From NCBI GenBank assembly GCA_937924775.1, contig CALDUT010000018.1, forward strand, positions 153,302-217,301: 64,000 nucleotides of DNA, read 5' to 3'. Below the pieces are notes generated by a model. That model saw nothing but the letters and a program-made list of their open reading frames with translations. It was not told the DNA's origin and ran no database searches. This document shows positions 28,720 to 37,713 of the stretch, piece by piece (the stretch's first letter is position 1; every line of letters starts with the position of its first letter). Origin of the DNA: an uncultured Gemmata sp. Its GTDB lineage: Bacteria > Planctomycetota > Planctomycetia > Gemmatales > Gemmataceae. The position numbers were made by a program, and so were the translations under genes.

Positions 28720-28755
28720 CGCAACCGGGATCGTTTCGCGACGATCCCGGTTGCG
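28720..28755. terminator. 15-bp perfect hairpin between hsp20 and the hydrogenase operon
   Basis: Arms 28720-28734 and 28741-28755 are perfect reverse complements (CGCAACCGGGATCGT / ACGATCCCGGTTGCG) around a six-base loop TTCGCG. It begins 12 bases after the hsp20 stop and ends 35 bases before the uspA start, on the same strand. There is only a short T stretch after it, so it may be a terminator, a processing site or a leader element for uspA and the hydrogenase genes. Confidence 0.65.
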
Positions 28756-28766
28756 GGGACAGCTGA

Positions 28767-29222
28767 TTATCTTGGTGTGACCACAATCCGTTTCGGCTGT
28801 GCTTCGGCTTTCTTGGGGATGGTGATGGTCACAACCCCGTGGGTGCTGGTCGCGGTCACCTTTTCCGGATCGGCACTGCTGGGCAGAGCGATCGTTCGTT
28901 GGAACGAGCCGGTGAAACGCTCGATCCGGTGATAGTTCTTTTGCTTGTCTTCTTTTTCTTCTTTCTTTTCACCACGAACCGTCAATAAGCCATTCTCGAT
29001 GGAAATTTCGATGTTCTTCGGATCGACCCCGGGCAGGTCGGCCTTGACGAGGATTTCCTTCTCGGTTTCCTCGACGTCGACGCGGGGCGTCCAGCTTTGG
29101 ACCACCCGGGTGGGGGTGGTCGCATCCCCGAAGAACCGTTGCATCATTTCTTCCATTTCCTTCCGGAAGGGCTCCAACATACCAAAACCCGATTGCCAGG
29201 GCGTTAACGGTGCAGACATCAT
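28767..29222 (-). CDS. Hsp20/alpha-crystallin small heat-shock protein
   Basis: A 151-residue holdase chaperone. The alpha-crystallin domain runs from about residue 45 (WTPRVDVEETEKEILVKADL) to the end, with LPGVDPKNIEISIENGLLTVRG and the closing GVVTITIPKKAEAQPKRI including the IxI-like tail. AAGGAGGA is 3 bases before the first ATG (29222) and 6 before the second (29219), so either may be used. A strong hairpin follows the stop. Confidence 0.94.
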   Translation of the reverse strand: MMSAPLTPWQSGFGMLEPFRKEMEEMMQRFFGDATTPTRVVQSWTPRVDVEETEKEILVKADLPGVDPKNIEISIENGLLTVRGEKKEEKEDKQKNYHRIERFTGSFQRTIALPSSADPEKVTATSTHGVVTITIPKKAEAQPKRIVVTPR

Positions 29223-29319
29223 CGTCCTCCTTTCTGGGATGATAAAAAACAGTGGCAGCGTTGATGGCAACCCGTGGGTATCGTCATGCGTATCGGTGGG
29301 CTGAGGGTCGAGGCTATTC

Positions 29320-29679
29320 TCAACGAATTCGATACCAGTAGTAGACTCCCGGATTCGCGTAATAGGAATACGTTCCCCACGGACTGACGGTTGTGGTAAA
29401 GGCCCCCGGCGTGACATAGTATCCCGCCGACCAACTGGGGTAGTAGACGGAGTAGTAGGGATAAACGTAAGTGGGGTAGAAGGAGTAGGCGGGAGCCAGG
29501 GAGGGCGTTCCCACTTGGGGATAGAGGGAAACCCCGGGCGCCAGTGGCCGCGGCGGGTTGTACGGAATGGTGGGTGGAGCGACCCGCCGTTGCCGTCGGG
29601 CGTTGGCCTCCACCGTCGCAGGGCCGATGAGTGTGACGACCAAAGCCAGCAGCCCGAGCCACTTTAATGAATTTTGCAT
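29320..29679 (-). CDS. secreted Tyr/Pro-rich small protein
   Basis: A 119-residue protein of no recognised family. A signal peptide (MQNSLKWLGLLALVVTLIGP) is followed by a short basic stretch RRQRR, then a Tyr- and Pro-rich tract (YSFYPTYVYPYYSVYYPSW and YYANPGVYYWYRIR). Such composition suggests a surface or matrix-associated structural peptide. GGGAGGAA precedes the ATG. It sits between the FBP enzyme and hsp20 genes on the same strand. Confidence 0.75.
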   Translation of the reverse strand: MQNSLKWLGLLALVVTLIGPATVEANARRQRRVAPPTIPYNPPRPLAPGVSLYPQVGTPSLAPAYSFYPTYVYPYYSVYYPSWSAGYYVTPGAFTTTVSPWGTYSYYANPGVYYWYRIR

Positions 29680-29747
29680 GAAAATTCCTCCCGGTGCGTC
29701 CTCCCAGGGTTGGATGGGGGGTCTGGGGATAGCGATTCAGCGAAAAT

Positions 29748-30878
29748 TCAGGACACCGCCACCGGGGCGGGTTGGGCCGCCGGGCGAATGCGGAATTGTT
29801 TGTCGAGGCGTTCCAGAATGCTGACAATGCCGCCGTATTCCAGTTCGCTGTAGGGCAGCATGGCCGGTCCACTGAAGCCTTGGCGGCGAATTTCCATCGC
29901 CTTGGTGGCGGCTCGGCTGCGGACTTCATCCCAGAAGGGGTGATCGAAGACATCGACCGGCTCGGTCAATTTCCCCTCATGCACGCAGAAACCGAGGCAA
30001 CTGACGATCGGGGGCCCGTCGAAGTAGCTAGTGCCGGTTTGCCGTTGGACGGGCATCAGAGGGCCGATGTGGCTACCCCGCATGAAGCCGCCGACGTAAT
30101 GGGCGGTGGCGAAAGGAGCGAGGATTTCGCCAGTGGCCGGGAAGTTTTTCTGCACGCGCACCAGCATCACCGGGTCGTCTTTGCCGGTGTATTTGCCGGC
30201 GATGTTGTGCAGGCGGGTGGTGCTGACGGCGGCGGCCTGTTCCCCACTGCTGCGGCTGTAAATCGCTTCCACCACATAGCGATCGTTGTCGCGGAGAAGA
30301 GCGGCGATGTCGTAGAGCGATTCGGGGGCGTCCAATTCAATGACGCGGTCGCCCTGGGTGTAGTTGACGTCCATGATGCGGAAGCGGAAGCCCTTGGTCA
30401 TCTCCGGCCCCAGCAGCAGGCCCGCGGTGTTCATCGGGTCGGCGAAGGCCAGGTACAGGGGCAGGTTGTAGGCGCCCGGTTCGGTTTTGTCGGCGGCGAA
30501 CATCAAAAACGGTTCGGCACTGCGTTCTTGGATCTCCATTTCCGCTACTGCCGGCCCCAGGCCTTTGACGTTGCCGCTGAAGGCATCCACAAGCAGGTCT
30601 TGCCCGGCTCCATAGAGGCCTTGCTCTTTGGCCACCGCGGTGCCGGCTTGGAATGCGTCCCACGCGAGACGGTGAACGTCGGGGTGACCCACACCCCGGG
30701 TGTGCGTCATCAGAATGGCGATGTCGTCGCCCGTGTACGACACAAAGGAGTCGATCAGTAAACCATTACCCTCCAGATGGATATGTTTACGGACCGTGTC
30801 GAGTAACAGATTGCTGGGGGCCACATGACCACCGATACTGCCGATGTCGGCCTTGATGATGCTGAGTGTCGTTTTCAT
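29748..30878 (-). CDS. fbp: fructose-1,6-bisphosphate aldolase/phosphatase (class V)
   Basis: A 376-residue bifunctional gluconeogenic enzyme of the archaeal/deep-branching bacterial type. It joins triose phosphates and hydrolyses the product to fructose-6-phosphate. The N-terminus MKTTLSIIKADIGSIGGHVAPS, the metal-rich DSFVSYTGDDIAILMTHT, KTEPGAYNLPLYLAFADPMN and MRGSHIGPLMPV are diagnostic. The start at 30878 is fixed by the conserved N-terminus, although the frame remains open to 31073. The Shine-Dalgarno is weak. Confidence 0.93.
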   Translation of the reverse strand: MKTTLSIIKADIGSIGGHVAPSNLLLDTVRKHIHLEGNGLLIDSFVSYTGDDIAILMTHTRGVGHPDVHRLAWDAFQAGTAVAKEQGLYGAGQDLLVDAFSGNVKGLGPAVAEMEIQERSAEPFLMFAADKTEPGAYNLPLYLAFADPMNTAGLLLGPEMTKGFRFRIMDVNYTQGDRVIELDAPESLYDIAALLRDNDRYVVEAIYSRSSGEQAAAVSTTRLHNIAGKYTGKDDPVMLVRVQKNFPATGEILAPFATAHYVGGFMRGSHIGPLMPVQRQTGTSYFDGPPIVSCLGFCVHEGKLTEPVDVFDHPFWDEVRSRAATKAMEIRRQGFSGPAMLPYSELEYGGIVSILERLDKQFRIRPAAQPAPVAVS

Positions 30879-31284
30879 GGGAAGCCCTGGAGCGAGAAGG
30901 GGGCGAACCAAACGCCACTGGAGCCAATCACGCCGGGCTCTTACGCAATCCAGATGCCAGAATGGTGCCGCGGGCGCCAGGGATACGCATTTTCCGGAAG
31001 AAACCGCGATCGGTTTCCACAATTTCCCCCCCCCTGGCCGCCGCGATGCACGGCAGTGTGTCAATTTCAACACGTTCGCGAATCCCTGGTCCCAAACCGC
31101 ACACGCGGCCTAAAGACCGGCGAGAAAACCGCCAGAAAGGCTGGACCGCCCCCGAAAAAAGCCGGTAAAATAGAATTCGGCCTACTTGACGGGGGATTGT
31201 CCCCACGGAAAGATTCCCTACATCCGTGTATAAGTGGGCCTGGGTAACGCTGGTCTGCACTCACCATTTTTTGTCAGGTGTGTT
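30879..31284. other. divergent promoter region
   Basis: 406 bases between the FBP enzyme gene (minus) and the STAS gene (plus). A TTGACG hexamer lies at 31186-31191, followed by a GGGG/CCCC hairpin, and TATAAG at 31229-31234 preceded by TG could be an extended -10 about 50 bases before the STAS start. The pairing of these elements is not ideal. No gene is seen. Confidence 0.4.
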
Positions 31285-31650
31285 ATGTCGTCCCAACCGT
31301 CCCGGAAACGGCGTGTCGAAGTGGAAGACATCGGGGACATTGCCGTCGTCAACTTCCTTGAGAAAAAAATTCTCGATGAACAAAGCATTCAGATGATTGG
31401 CGACGATTTGTTTCGCTTGGTCGATGAATTGGGTCGTCGCAAGATTCTACTGAATTTCGGCAACGTCGAGTTCTTGTCCAGCGCGGCGCTGGGTAAATTG
31501 ATCACCCTGCACCGCAAGGTGCAAGGGATCCAGGGAAAATTGGTGCTGTGCAAGATCGCCAAAGATATTTACGATGTTTTTAAAATCACCAAATTGGATA
31601 AAATTTTAACCATTGCCCCGGACGAACAAGCCGGGCTGCAAGCGTTCTGA
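31285..31650 (+). CDS. STAS-domain anti-sigma factor antagonist
   Basis: A 121-residue SpoIIAA/RsbV-like protein. The domain core IAVVNFLEKKILDEQSIQM and the phosphorylation segment VEFLSSAALGKLITLHRKV (Ser at the conserved site) are present. It ends KLDKILTIAPDEQAGL. AGGTG precedes the ATG at 31285. The kinase-type partner gene follows on the same strand after about 95 bases, which supports a partner-switching pair. The sigma factor or other target is not next to them. Confidence 0.92.
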   Translation: MSSQPSRKRRVEVEDIGDIAVVNFLEKKILDEQSIQMIGDDLFRLVDELGRRKILLNFGNVEFLSSAALGKLITLHRKVQGIQGKLVLCKIAKDIYDVFKITKLDKILTIAPDEQAGLQAF

Positions 31651-31746
31651 GCGTCACTTGTCATTTGACGAATGGGTTCTGCGCCATTGTCCTGGGCGCG
31701 TTCCTTAACCAAGTCTTTCCCCTGTTTTGACATGGGCGTTGCGCCG

Positions 31747-32160
31747 ATGGCCGTCGAACTGACCATCGCCAGTGATCTGGGCGAAGCCCGGCGCGTTCAG
31801 GAGACGATCGAGGCAGCTCTCCAAACGACCGGCTATTCGGAACACGATATCTTCGCCATCAAGCTGGCCCTCGAAGAGGCCCTGGTCAACGCTATCAAAC
31901 ACGGCAATCAGATGGACCCCGACAAACGGGTTTTCATCGCCTATAGCATCACCGCCGAACGCTTCGACATCCGCATCACCGACGAGGGCGCGGGGTTCAA
32001 CCCCGATGACGTCCCCGATCCCACGGCCATCGAGAACCTCGAACGCCCCTGCGGCCGTGGCCTGCTTCTGATGCGCGGATTCATGACCCACGTCGAATAC
32101 CACGGCAAAGGCAATGTGGTCACCATGACCAAAATTCGCGACGTGCCCAACTCCGAATAG
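31747..32160 (+). CDS. RsbW-like anti-sigma ATP-binding protein
   Basis: A 137-residue GHKL-fold protein of the anti-sigma regulatory factor family. The N box LALEEALVNAIKHGN, the G1 box DEGAGFNPDDVPDP and the G2 box GRGLLLMRGFMTHVEY are all intact, so it should bind ATP and phosphorylate the upstream STAS protein. Start 31747 (MAVELTIAS) is chosen by domain fit; ATGs at 31732 and 31672 are alternatives. Confidence 0.9.
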   Translation: MAVELTIASDLGEARRVQETIEAALQTTGYSEHDIFAIKLALEEALVNAIKHGNQMDPDKRVFIAYSITAERFDIRITDEGAGFNPDDVPDPTAIENLERPCGRGLLLMRGFMTHVEYHGKGNVVTMTKIRDVPNSE

Positions 32161-32396
32161 CCCCGGCACTTCCCCCCGCCGCGCCGGAGCTTGCGGCCGC
32201 GACGACTCCACCAACGCCCCCACCAGCAGAATTTCTCCCCCCGCGAGCGAAACGCGCCGGAGAAAACCGCGGCTACTGTCATTCCCACACACGGCTTGAG
32301 TCGATACAGTTCACAGATGAGAAGCCGCGGGATCGCCCCATCCTGCGCGGCTGTGGAATCGTTTTTTGGCGTGTGGACGGCCACTAGGACGCAGCC

Positions 32397-34925
32397 ATGT
32401 CCCGCATGATGCAACAATACCGCGATGCCAAAGCCCAGCATCCGGGCATGATCGTGCTGTTCCGCAACGGCGACTTTTACGAGCTGTTTGAAGACGACGC
32501 GGAACTCGGTTCGCGGATTCTCGGAATCACCCTCACCAAACGCGACGGGGTGATCCCGATGGCCGGTGTCCCGATCCACAAACTCGAACATTATCTGGGA
32601 ATCCTGTTGCGGGCCGGACACCGCGTGGCCGTCTGTGAGCAGATGGAGGAGGCCGACGAAAAGAAAAGCAAGATCATCCACCGCGAAGTGAACCGGATCG
32701 TGACGCCCGGAACGATCACGGATGACGGCCTGCTCGATCCGCGAACTCCCAATCATCTGGTCGCCCTCACCACCCGCAAACCAGGCCTTTTCGGCGTAGC
32801 CTGGGTCGATCTGTCCACCGGTGCGTTCGCAGCCACCGAGGTGCCGGCCCCCCGATTGGCCGACGAACTCTCCCGTCTCAACCCCAGCGAAGCGATTTTC
32901 GCCGAATCGCTGGCCGCGGTGATCACTGCCGCCGCGGGAAGCGCCCTGCCCCCCAGCCGCGTCGCCCGGCCCGATTGGACGTTCGACCCAACCACCACGC
33001 TTGAAACTCTCAAAAAGCATTTCGCGGTCAACACACTCAGCGGTTTTGGCTTCAGCGACGATCAACCGTGCCTGGTCGCCGCCGGCGCGGTCCTTCTGTA
33101 TCTGCAGGAAACGCTCAAAGCCAGCTTGCAGCACATCCGCCGCCTGCGGCCACACCGACCGGAGACGCTATTGATTCTCGACGAGGTGACCCGACGCAGC
33201 CTCGAACTGACCCGCACCCTCCGCGACAACCAACGCGATGGCTCGCTGCTAGCCGTACTCGACCAGACCGTCACGCCGATGGGGGCCCGTCTGTTGCACG
33301 ATAGCCTCTTGGCCCCCCTCACCGATATCTCGGCCATCAACCACCGCCTCGATGCGGTCGACGAGTTGCTGCACGATCATGCCCTGCGGCGATCGCTGCG
33401 CCAACTGCTCGCCGAGTGCGCGGACATGCAGCGGCTGACCACGCGAGTTTCCACGGCCAAAGCCGGCCCGCGCGATTTGGCCGCGATCGCCCGCACCCTC
33501 CGCAAACTGCCGACCCTGAAGGCGAAAATCACCGGTCGCCACGCCCCGCTGCTTCAGGATCTGGAAAAGCGGCTGGATCTGTGCCCCGACATTCGCGAGC
33601 TGCTCGACAAAGCCATCGTCGACGATCCCCCGCACCTCGCCAAAGAAGGCGGCGTCATCCGACCAGGCTTCCATGCGGAATTGGACGAATTACGCCTGCT
33701 GACCACCGATAGCAAAGCGTGGATCGCCCGCTATCAAGCCCAGGAGATCACCCGCACCGGCATTGCCAGTTTGAAAGTCGGTTACAACGAAATCGACGGC
33801 TACTATCTCGAAATCACCAACGCCAACGAAACGAAAACACCGCCGCATTACAAGCACCGCAAAACGCTGAAAAACGCCAAACGCTACACCACCGCAGAGC
33901 TGGTGGAGTACGAAGAGAAAGTCATCACCTCGCAAGACAAAAGCCGGGCGCTGGAACTGCAATTGTTTCTGGCGATTCGCGATCAGGTGGCCGCGCAAAC
34001 GCCCCGATTGCTCAATACCGCGGAAGTTCTCGCGGTTCTCGATCTGGTAGCGGCGTTGGCGGAGCTGGCCGCGGCGCGGAACTATGTGCGCCCGCGATTG
34101 GTCGAAGAACCGGTCCTGGACATTCGCGATGGGCGGCATCCGGTCCTCGATCAACTGTTGCCGCCGGGCACCTTCGTTCCCAATGATGTCGCCTGCGGGC
34201 CACAGGCGGGCATGTTCTGGCTGGTGACCGGCCCGAACATGGCCGGCAAAAGCACCTTCTTGCGGCAAGTCGCTCTCATCACGCTCATGGCGCAGATGGG
34301 CAGCTTCGTCCCGGCCCAAAGCGCCACCATCGGGATCGCCGATCGCATCTTCACCCGCGTGGGTGCCAGCGACGAACTCCGCCGCGGGCAATCGACCTTC
34401 ATGGTCGAAATGACCGAAGCTGCCAACATTCTCAACAACGCCACCCCACGCAGCCTCGTCATTCTCGACGAAATCGGCCGCGGCACCAGTACCTACGATG
34501 GAGTCTCCCTGGCGTGGGCCATCACCGAGCATCTGCACAGCGTGATCGGTTGCCGGACACTGTTCGCCACGCACTACCACGAATTGGCACAGTTGGCCAA
34601 CGTCTTGCCGCGGTTGCGGAACTATAACGTGTTAGTCCGGGAATTGGACAATGAGATCATCTTTCTGCACAAGATCGCCCCGGGCAGTGCCGAACGCAGT
34701 TACGGTATCCATGTGGCCCGGCTGGCCGGGGTACCCGAGGCGGTGCTGAAACGGGCCGCTGCGGTGCTGGAATCGCTGGAGAAGCAACACGAACTACCCG
34801 TGACAACCCCGCTGGAACGCCCGGCAGTGATTCCCCCACCAGAAGCTCCTCGCCGCAAGCCCAAACTCAAACCGCAGATCTCAAGCCCCAATCTGTTCGC
34901 CGATGGCGACGAAGTCCCGTTTTAA
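32397..34925 (+). CDS. mutS: DNA mismatch repair protein MutS
   Basis: An 842-residue mismatch-recognition ATPase. The mismatch-reading motif GDFYELFEDD lies near residue 27. Connector, lever and clamp domains follow, then the Walker A box TGPNMAGKSTFLRQ, the DERRGQSTFMVEM-type signature and the Walker B box LVILDEIGRGTSTYDG. The C-terminus ends in a Pro/Lys linker and NLFADGDEVPF. The length is normal for MutS1. No mutL is near in this window. Confidence 0.97.
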   Translation: MSRMMQQYRDAKAQHPGMIVLFRNGDFYELFEDDAELGSRILGITLTKRDGVIPMAGVPIHKLEHYLGILLRAGHRVAVCEQMEEADEKKSKIIHREVNRIVTPGTITDDGLLDPRTPNHLVALTTRKPGLFGVAWVDLSTGAFAATEVPAPRLADELSRLNPSEAIFAESLAAVITAAAGSALPPSRVARPDWTFDPTTTLETLKKHFAVNTLSGFGFSDDQPCLVAAGAVLLYLQETLKASLQHIRRLRPHRPETLLILDEVTRRSLELTRTLRDNQRDGSLLAVLDQTVTPMGARLLHDSLLAPLTDISAINHRLDAVDELLHDHALRRSLRQLLAECADMQRLTTRVSTAKAGPRDLAAIARTLRKLPTLKAKITGRHAPLLQDLEKRLDLCPDIRELLDKAIVDDPPHLAKEGGVIRPGFHAELDELRLLTTDSKAWIARYQAQEITRTGIASLKVGYNEIDGYYLEITNANETKTPPHYKHRKTLKNAKRYTTAELVEYEEKVITSQDKSRALELQLFLAIRDQVAAQTPRLLNTAEVLAVLDLVAALAELAAARNYVRPRLVEEPVLDIRDGRHPVLDQLLPPGTFVPNDVACGPQAGMFWLVTGPNMAGKSTFLRQVALITLMAQMGSFVPAQSATIGIADRIFTRVGASDELRRGQSTFMVEMTEAANILNNATPRSLVILDEIGRGTSTYDGVSLAWAITEHLHSVIGCRTLFATHYHELAQLANVLPRLRNYNVLVRELDNEIIFLHKIAPGSAERSYGIHVARLAGVPEAVLKRAAAVLESLEKQHELPVTTPLERPAVIPPPEAPRRKPKLKPQISSPNLFADGDEVPF

Positions 34926-34952
34926 CCAGCGCCAGCTGAGAATTGCGGCCGA

Positions 34953-34974
34953 CCCCCCCCGCCGATGGGGGGGG
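34953..34974. terminator. C8/G8 hairpin after mutS
   Basis: Eight C residues (34953-34960), the loop GCCGAT, then eight G residues (34967-34974), starting 28 bases after the mutS stop. It lies between convergent genes, so it could end both transcripts. There is no T-run, so the call rests on the hairpin and position only. Confidence 0.45.
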
Positions 34975-35078
34975 CGGCTGCTGGAGTCATGAGCGTGGTC
35001 GCTTATCTGCCGGTTTCCCCACGACCAGCCAGGCCCGGGGGAACCGATCCCATTGCGTCGGGCTTCTCGTTGCCCCGC

Positions 35079-36371
35079 TCACGGGCTCAGTTTCTTGGCG
35101 CGTTGCGGGCTGGGGACAACGTCCTGGCTTGTCCACTTGTCGGTGGGGGAAAACGGCCGGTAGAGCGGATCGCCCACCAGGACCATCATCCAACTGCCCA
35201 ATAACGTGGTGCGGGCGTAGCACTCCACGAGGGTGTATTCCCCGGTCACCAGAAAGCCGAAGAACTCCGCGGGCTTGGGGAAGCCGATAGTGTATGGTTC
35301 GGCCACCGGTCCGAGGGTGGCACACACGCCCTTCTTGAGCAGATTCGGGCACCAGGCTTTGCTGTCGTTGTTGCGTAAGGTAGTGGCTTCGAAGCTGGCC
35401 AGGTGCCAGGCGATCGCCCCGGGGACGTATTCGCAGCAGTCCACGAAGTGCCCCACGGAATACCAGCCGCAGTAGAGAGCGACCTCTTTGGCGGCCCCTG
35501 GCTTGAGCAGGGGGCCCTGATCGTCGAGGACGACGGTGAGTCCAGCTTTTTCCAGGAGCTTGGCGGTTTCCCGCATCGATTCATCGTAGCCGGCGTAGCC
35601 GGTGCCCGCTGGATCGGTGCGCGGATCGAATACCAGACCGCGGGCGTCGATCACCGCCTGGCCCTTGAGTCCTTGCTTTTCCGCGGCGATGGCCTCGTCG
35701 ACCAGGCGTTTGGCGATGGCGACACTCGGCCCATCCAATCGCGACACGAAGAGGACCGGGGGGTGCCTGCGGCGATAGGTTTCGTTCAACTGCCAATACA
35801 GCGGGTTGATTACCCAGCGATCGAGCGGGTATTGATCCCACCACAGCAGCATCAGCTCGCTATCGACACTCGCCTGGCTTTCGGCATGGGACAGCGTGCG
35901 TTCCCGACTCTGAAGGAGGTTCACCCGTTGTCGGGCGGCGGCGAGTTCTTGGGGGTTGGCCGGCGGGGTCTTTTCCAACTCGGCCAATTTCTTGCGGGCG
36001 GCGGCGAGTTCCGGGCGGAGTTTCTCCAGCTCGGCCTTCTCCTCGGCCGTCGGGGGTTGCCGCCCCACCCGCAAGGGGACGCCGTAGGTCGTGACGAGTA
36101 CCTTGACTTTGTCTTTTTTCTCTTTCAAGGCCGCCCGCAGTGGTTCAGCGAATTTCTTGTTGAACTCCTCCCGGGAAATGTCTTCTCCCTGGGGTAAATC
36201 GAGTTCAACGATGTGGTCGGGGGGGACTTTCCGCTGGGCGATGTAGTGGTTGGCGACTTCCCGCGACTGCGGCACATTCTGGTTGACGATCAGCCAAACG
36301 TCCTTGGGTTCCAGCGCGACGACGGGCCCGGTCAGAACAAGGACTGCAACCCAGGTGCAAAAAGAACGCAT
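35079..36371 (-). CDS. TIGR03790 family secreted protein
   Basis: A 430-residue protein of a family of unknown function seen in planctomycetes and acidobacteria. Signal peptide MRSFCTWVAVLVLTGPVVA is followed by WLIVNQNVPQSREVANHY and KVLVTTYGVPLRVG, the family's hallmark opening. A coiled-coil-like Ala/Glu/Leu/Lys insertion (about residues 115-155), RVNPLYWQ-type region and VGHFVDCCEYVPGAIAWHLAS follow. The ATG at 36371 is preferred; a GTG at 36383 would add four residues. It overlaps or abuts the end of the esterase gene, so the two are probably co-transcribed. Confidence 0.87.
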   Translation of the reverse strand: MRSFCTWVAVLVLTGPVVALEPKDVWLIVNQNVPQSREVANHYIAQRKVPPDHIVELDLPQGEDISREEFNKKFAEPLRAALKEKKDKVKVLVTTYGVPLRVGRQPPTAEEKAELEKLRPELAAARKKLAELEKTPPANPQELAAARQRVNLLQSRERTLSHAESQASVDSELMLLWWDQYPLDRWVINPLYWQLNETYRRRHPPVLFVSRLDGPSVAIAKRLVDEAIAAEKQGLKGQAVIDARGLVFDPRTDPAGTGYAGYDESMRETAKLLEKAGLTVVLDDQGPLLKPGAAKEVALYCGWYSVGHFVDCCEYVPGAIAWHLASFEATTLRNNDSKAWCPNLLKKGVCATLGPVAEPYTIGFPKPAEFFGFLVTGEYTLVECYARTTLLGSWMMVLVGDPLYRPFSPTDKWTSQDVVPSPQRAKKLSP

Positions 36372-36379
36372 AGGCTGTT

Positions 36380-37267
36380 TCACTCGGATGGGAGGATACC
36401 GGGGTGTGCCGCCGCATCGCGGGGGGCGGATGCCGGCTGCTGTTGGAAGAATGCCGCGATCATTTCCGTGGCATTGACGGCCTGGGAGGGTGGGCCGGCC
36501 ATTCGTGGGTTCAACTGTGCCCGACCGCCAGGCCAGTGATGCCCTAAACCATCAATCGTAACCACATCGAACACCACCGGGCCAGGATAGCGTTCGATTC
36601 TCACACTTTTTTCATCCCGCAGAAGGCGGGGAATGGGGGAACAACCGATGGCGATGGCCCAGCGTTCGAGGGTTTCGCTCAGCGGGGGGCGCCGCACCAG
36701 CCGGTGGGTCCAGGGTAACCGGACGTCGCCTCCCCGCAGCGGGAGCAATAAATCGGCGGTTCCCACCGTATAAAGCGTAGGTACGGGTCGGGCGGGTTGG
36801 GGCTTCTCCAGCCAACAGTACCCGGCCACGGGGGCGATCGCGCAAACGCGGTCGGCCCGTTGGGCGGCGTAGCGGAACGTCATGCCCGCTCCGTTGGAAA
36901 AGCCGGTGACATAAACCCGCCGCGGATCGACCTGCAAGCGTTCGAGGGCGTCGTCGAGAACGGTGTCCAAAAACTGAACATCGTCGGGGAGAACGTCGGT
37001 GGGCCTCAGAGGCGGTGAGCCATCGTTCCACCGGGGCGGGTTGGTCAAAAACGCCGGCGGGATATCGGGCTGGGGGGGGAGGGCTTCGGGAATAATCAGC
37101 GTAAAGCCCTGTTGGGAAGCGACTTGCGACCAACCGGTTTCCCGATTGGCCCACGCGGCGCTTCCCCCGGTGCCGGTGAGAAACACCACCAGCGGCGATT
37201 GTGGTGCGGCCGGAAAAACGCACCATTCGCGGAAAAAATCACCGATTTTTCGCCGGATTCGTTCCAT
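36380..37267 (-). CDS. PHB depolymerase/feruloyl esterase-like alpha/beta hydrolase
   Basis: A 295-residue hydrolase of the LpqC/poly(3-hydroxybutyrate) depolymerase-like group. The oxyanion segment LVVFLTGTGGSAAWANRETG, nucleophile elbow YVTGFSNGAGMTFRYA (Ser), the Asp in TVGTADLLLP and the His in IDGLGHHWPGG form the catalytic set. No signal peptide, so it may be cytoplasmic. The Shine-Dalgarno is poor and an inverted repeat sits right at the start. Confidence 0.86.
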   Translation of the reverse strand: MERIRRKIGDFFREWCVFPAAPQSPLVVFLTGTGGSAAWANRETGWSQVASQQGFTLIIPEALPPQPDIPPAFLTNPPRWNDGSPPLRPTDVLPDDVQFLDTVLDDALERLQVDPRRVYVTGFSNGAGMTFRYAAQRADRVCAIAPVAGYCWLEKPQPARPVPTLYTVGTADLLLPLRGGDVRLPWTHRLVRRPPLSETLERWAIAIGCSPIPRLLRDEKSVRIERYPGPVVFDVVTIDGLGHHWPGGRAQLNPRMAGPPSQAVNATEMIAAFFQQQPASAPRDAAAHPGILPSE

Positions 37268-37269
37268 AT

Positions 37270-37288
37270 CACCGTTGTACTAACGGTG
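37270..37288. promoter_or_regulatory. inverted repeat at the esterase start
   Basis: CACCGTT (37270-37276) and AACGGTG (37282-37288) are perfect reverse complements around GTACT, directly upstream of the ATG at 37267. It could be an operator or a hairpin that hides the ribosome binding site. Confidence 0.4.
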
Positions 37289-37713
37289 GAAGCCCCCACC
37301 GAGCCGATTGTCGCCGCTTCCCCCCCATCCTACCGGGGGGGGGCTGCATGGGCAGTCAACGCCCGAAAAGTTTACCAACGGATTCGCCACCCCCGGGAAA
37401 ATGGTCGGGTATAATAAAGAAAGAAAAAGACTGCGGGGATTTCTCGCACATTGTGAACCTTTGACGCCGCAAGTGCGTCAAAATCTCTGTGAGAGTGGCA
37501 GCACTCGCAGTTGTGAAGTAGGTTGTAAATTCCAGACTCGCTTGTTGACGTCCGGAACCGTTAGCAAGCGAATTCCCCTAGATACATTCCCGTAGGCACG
37601 GGATCGCCCCCGTCGGCGGAGAAGCTCCGTACCGACGGGTCTTGCTGATGGGCACCGCAAACAGCAGGGATTTTTACCGGTTGCACGCCCACAACCGGTC
37701 TGGCACCAAGGGT
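37289..37713 (+). promoter_or_regulatory. leader and promoter region of the sigma factor gene
   Basis: A TATAAT hexamer lies at 37410-37415 without a good -35 box. Downstream are two stem-loops: TTTGACGC/GCGTCAAA (37460-37482, perfect 8 bp, 7-base loop) and TCGCTTG/CAAGCGA (37538-37571, with further imperfect pairing inside). If transcription starts near 37422, the mRNA leader would be about 290 bases and contain both. No gene is seen. Confidence 0.45.

Noticed and set aside
34943..35290. Plus-strand frame after mutS
   Set aside because: It lies over the C8/G8 hairpin and antisense to the TIGR03790 gene; arginine-rich and without a Shine-Dalgarno.
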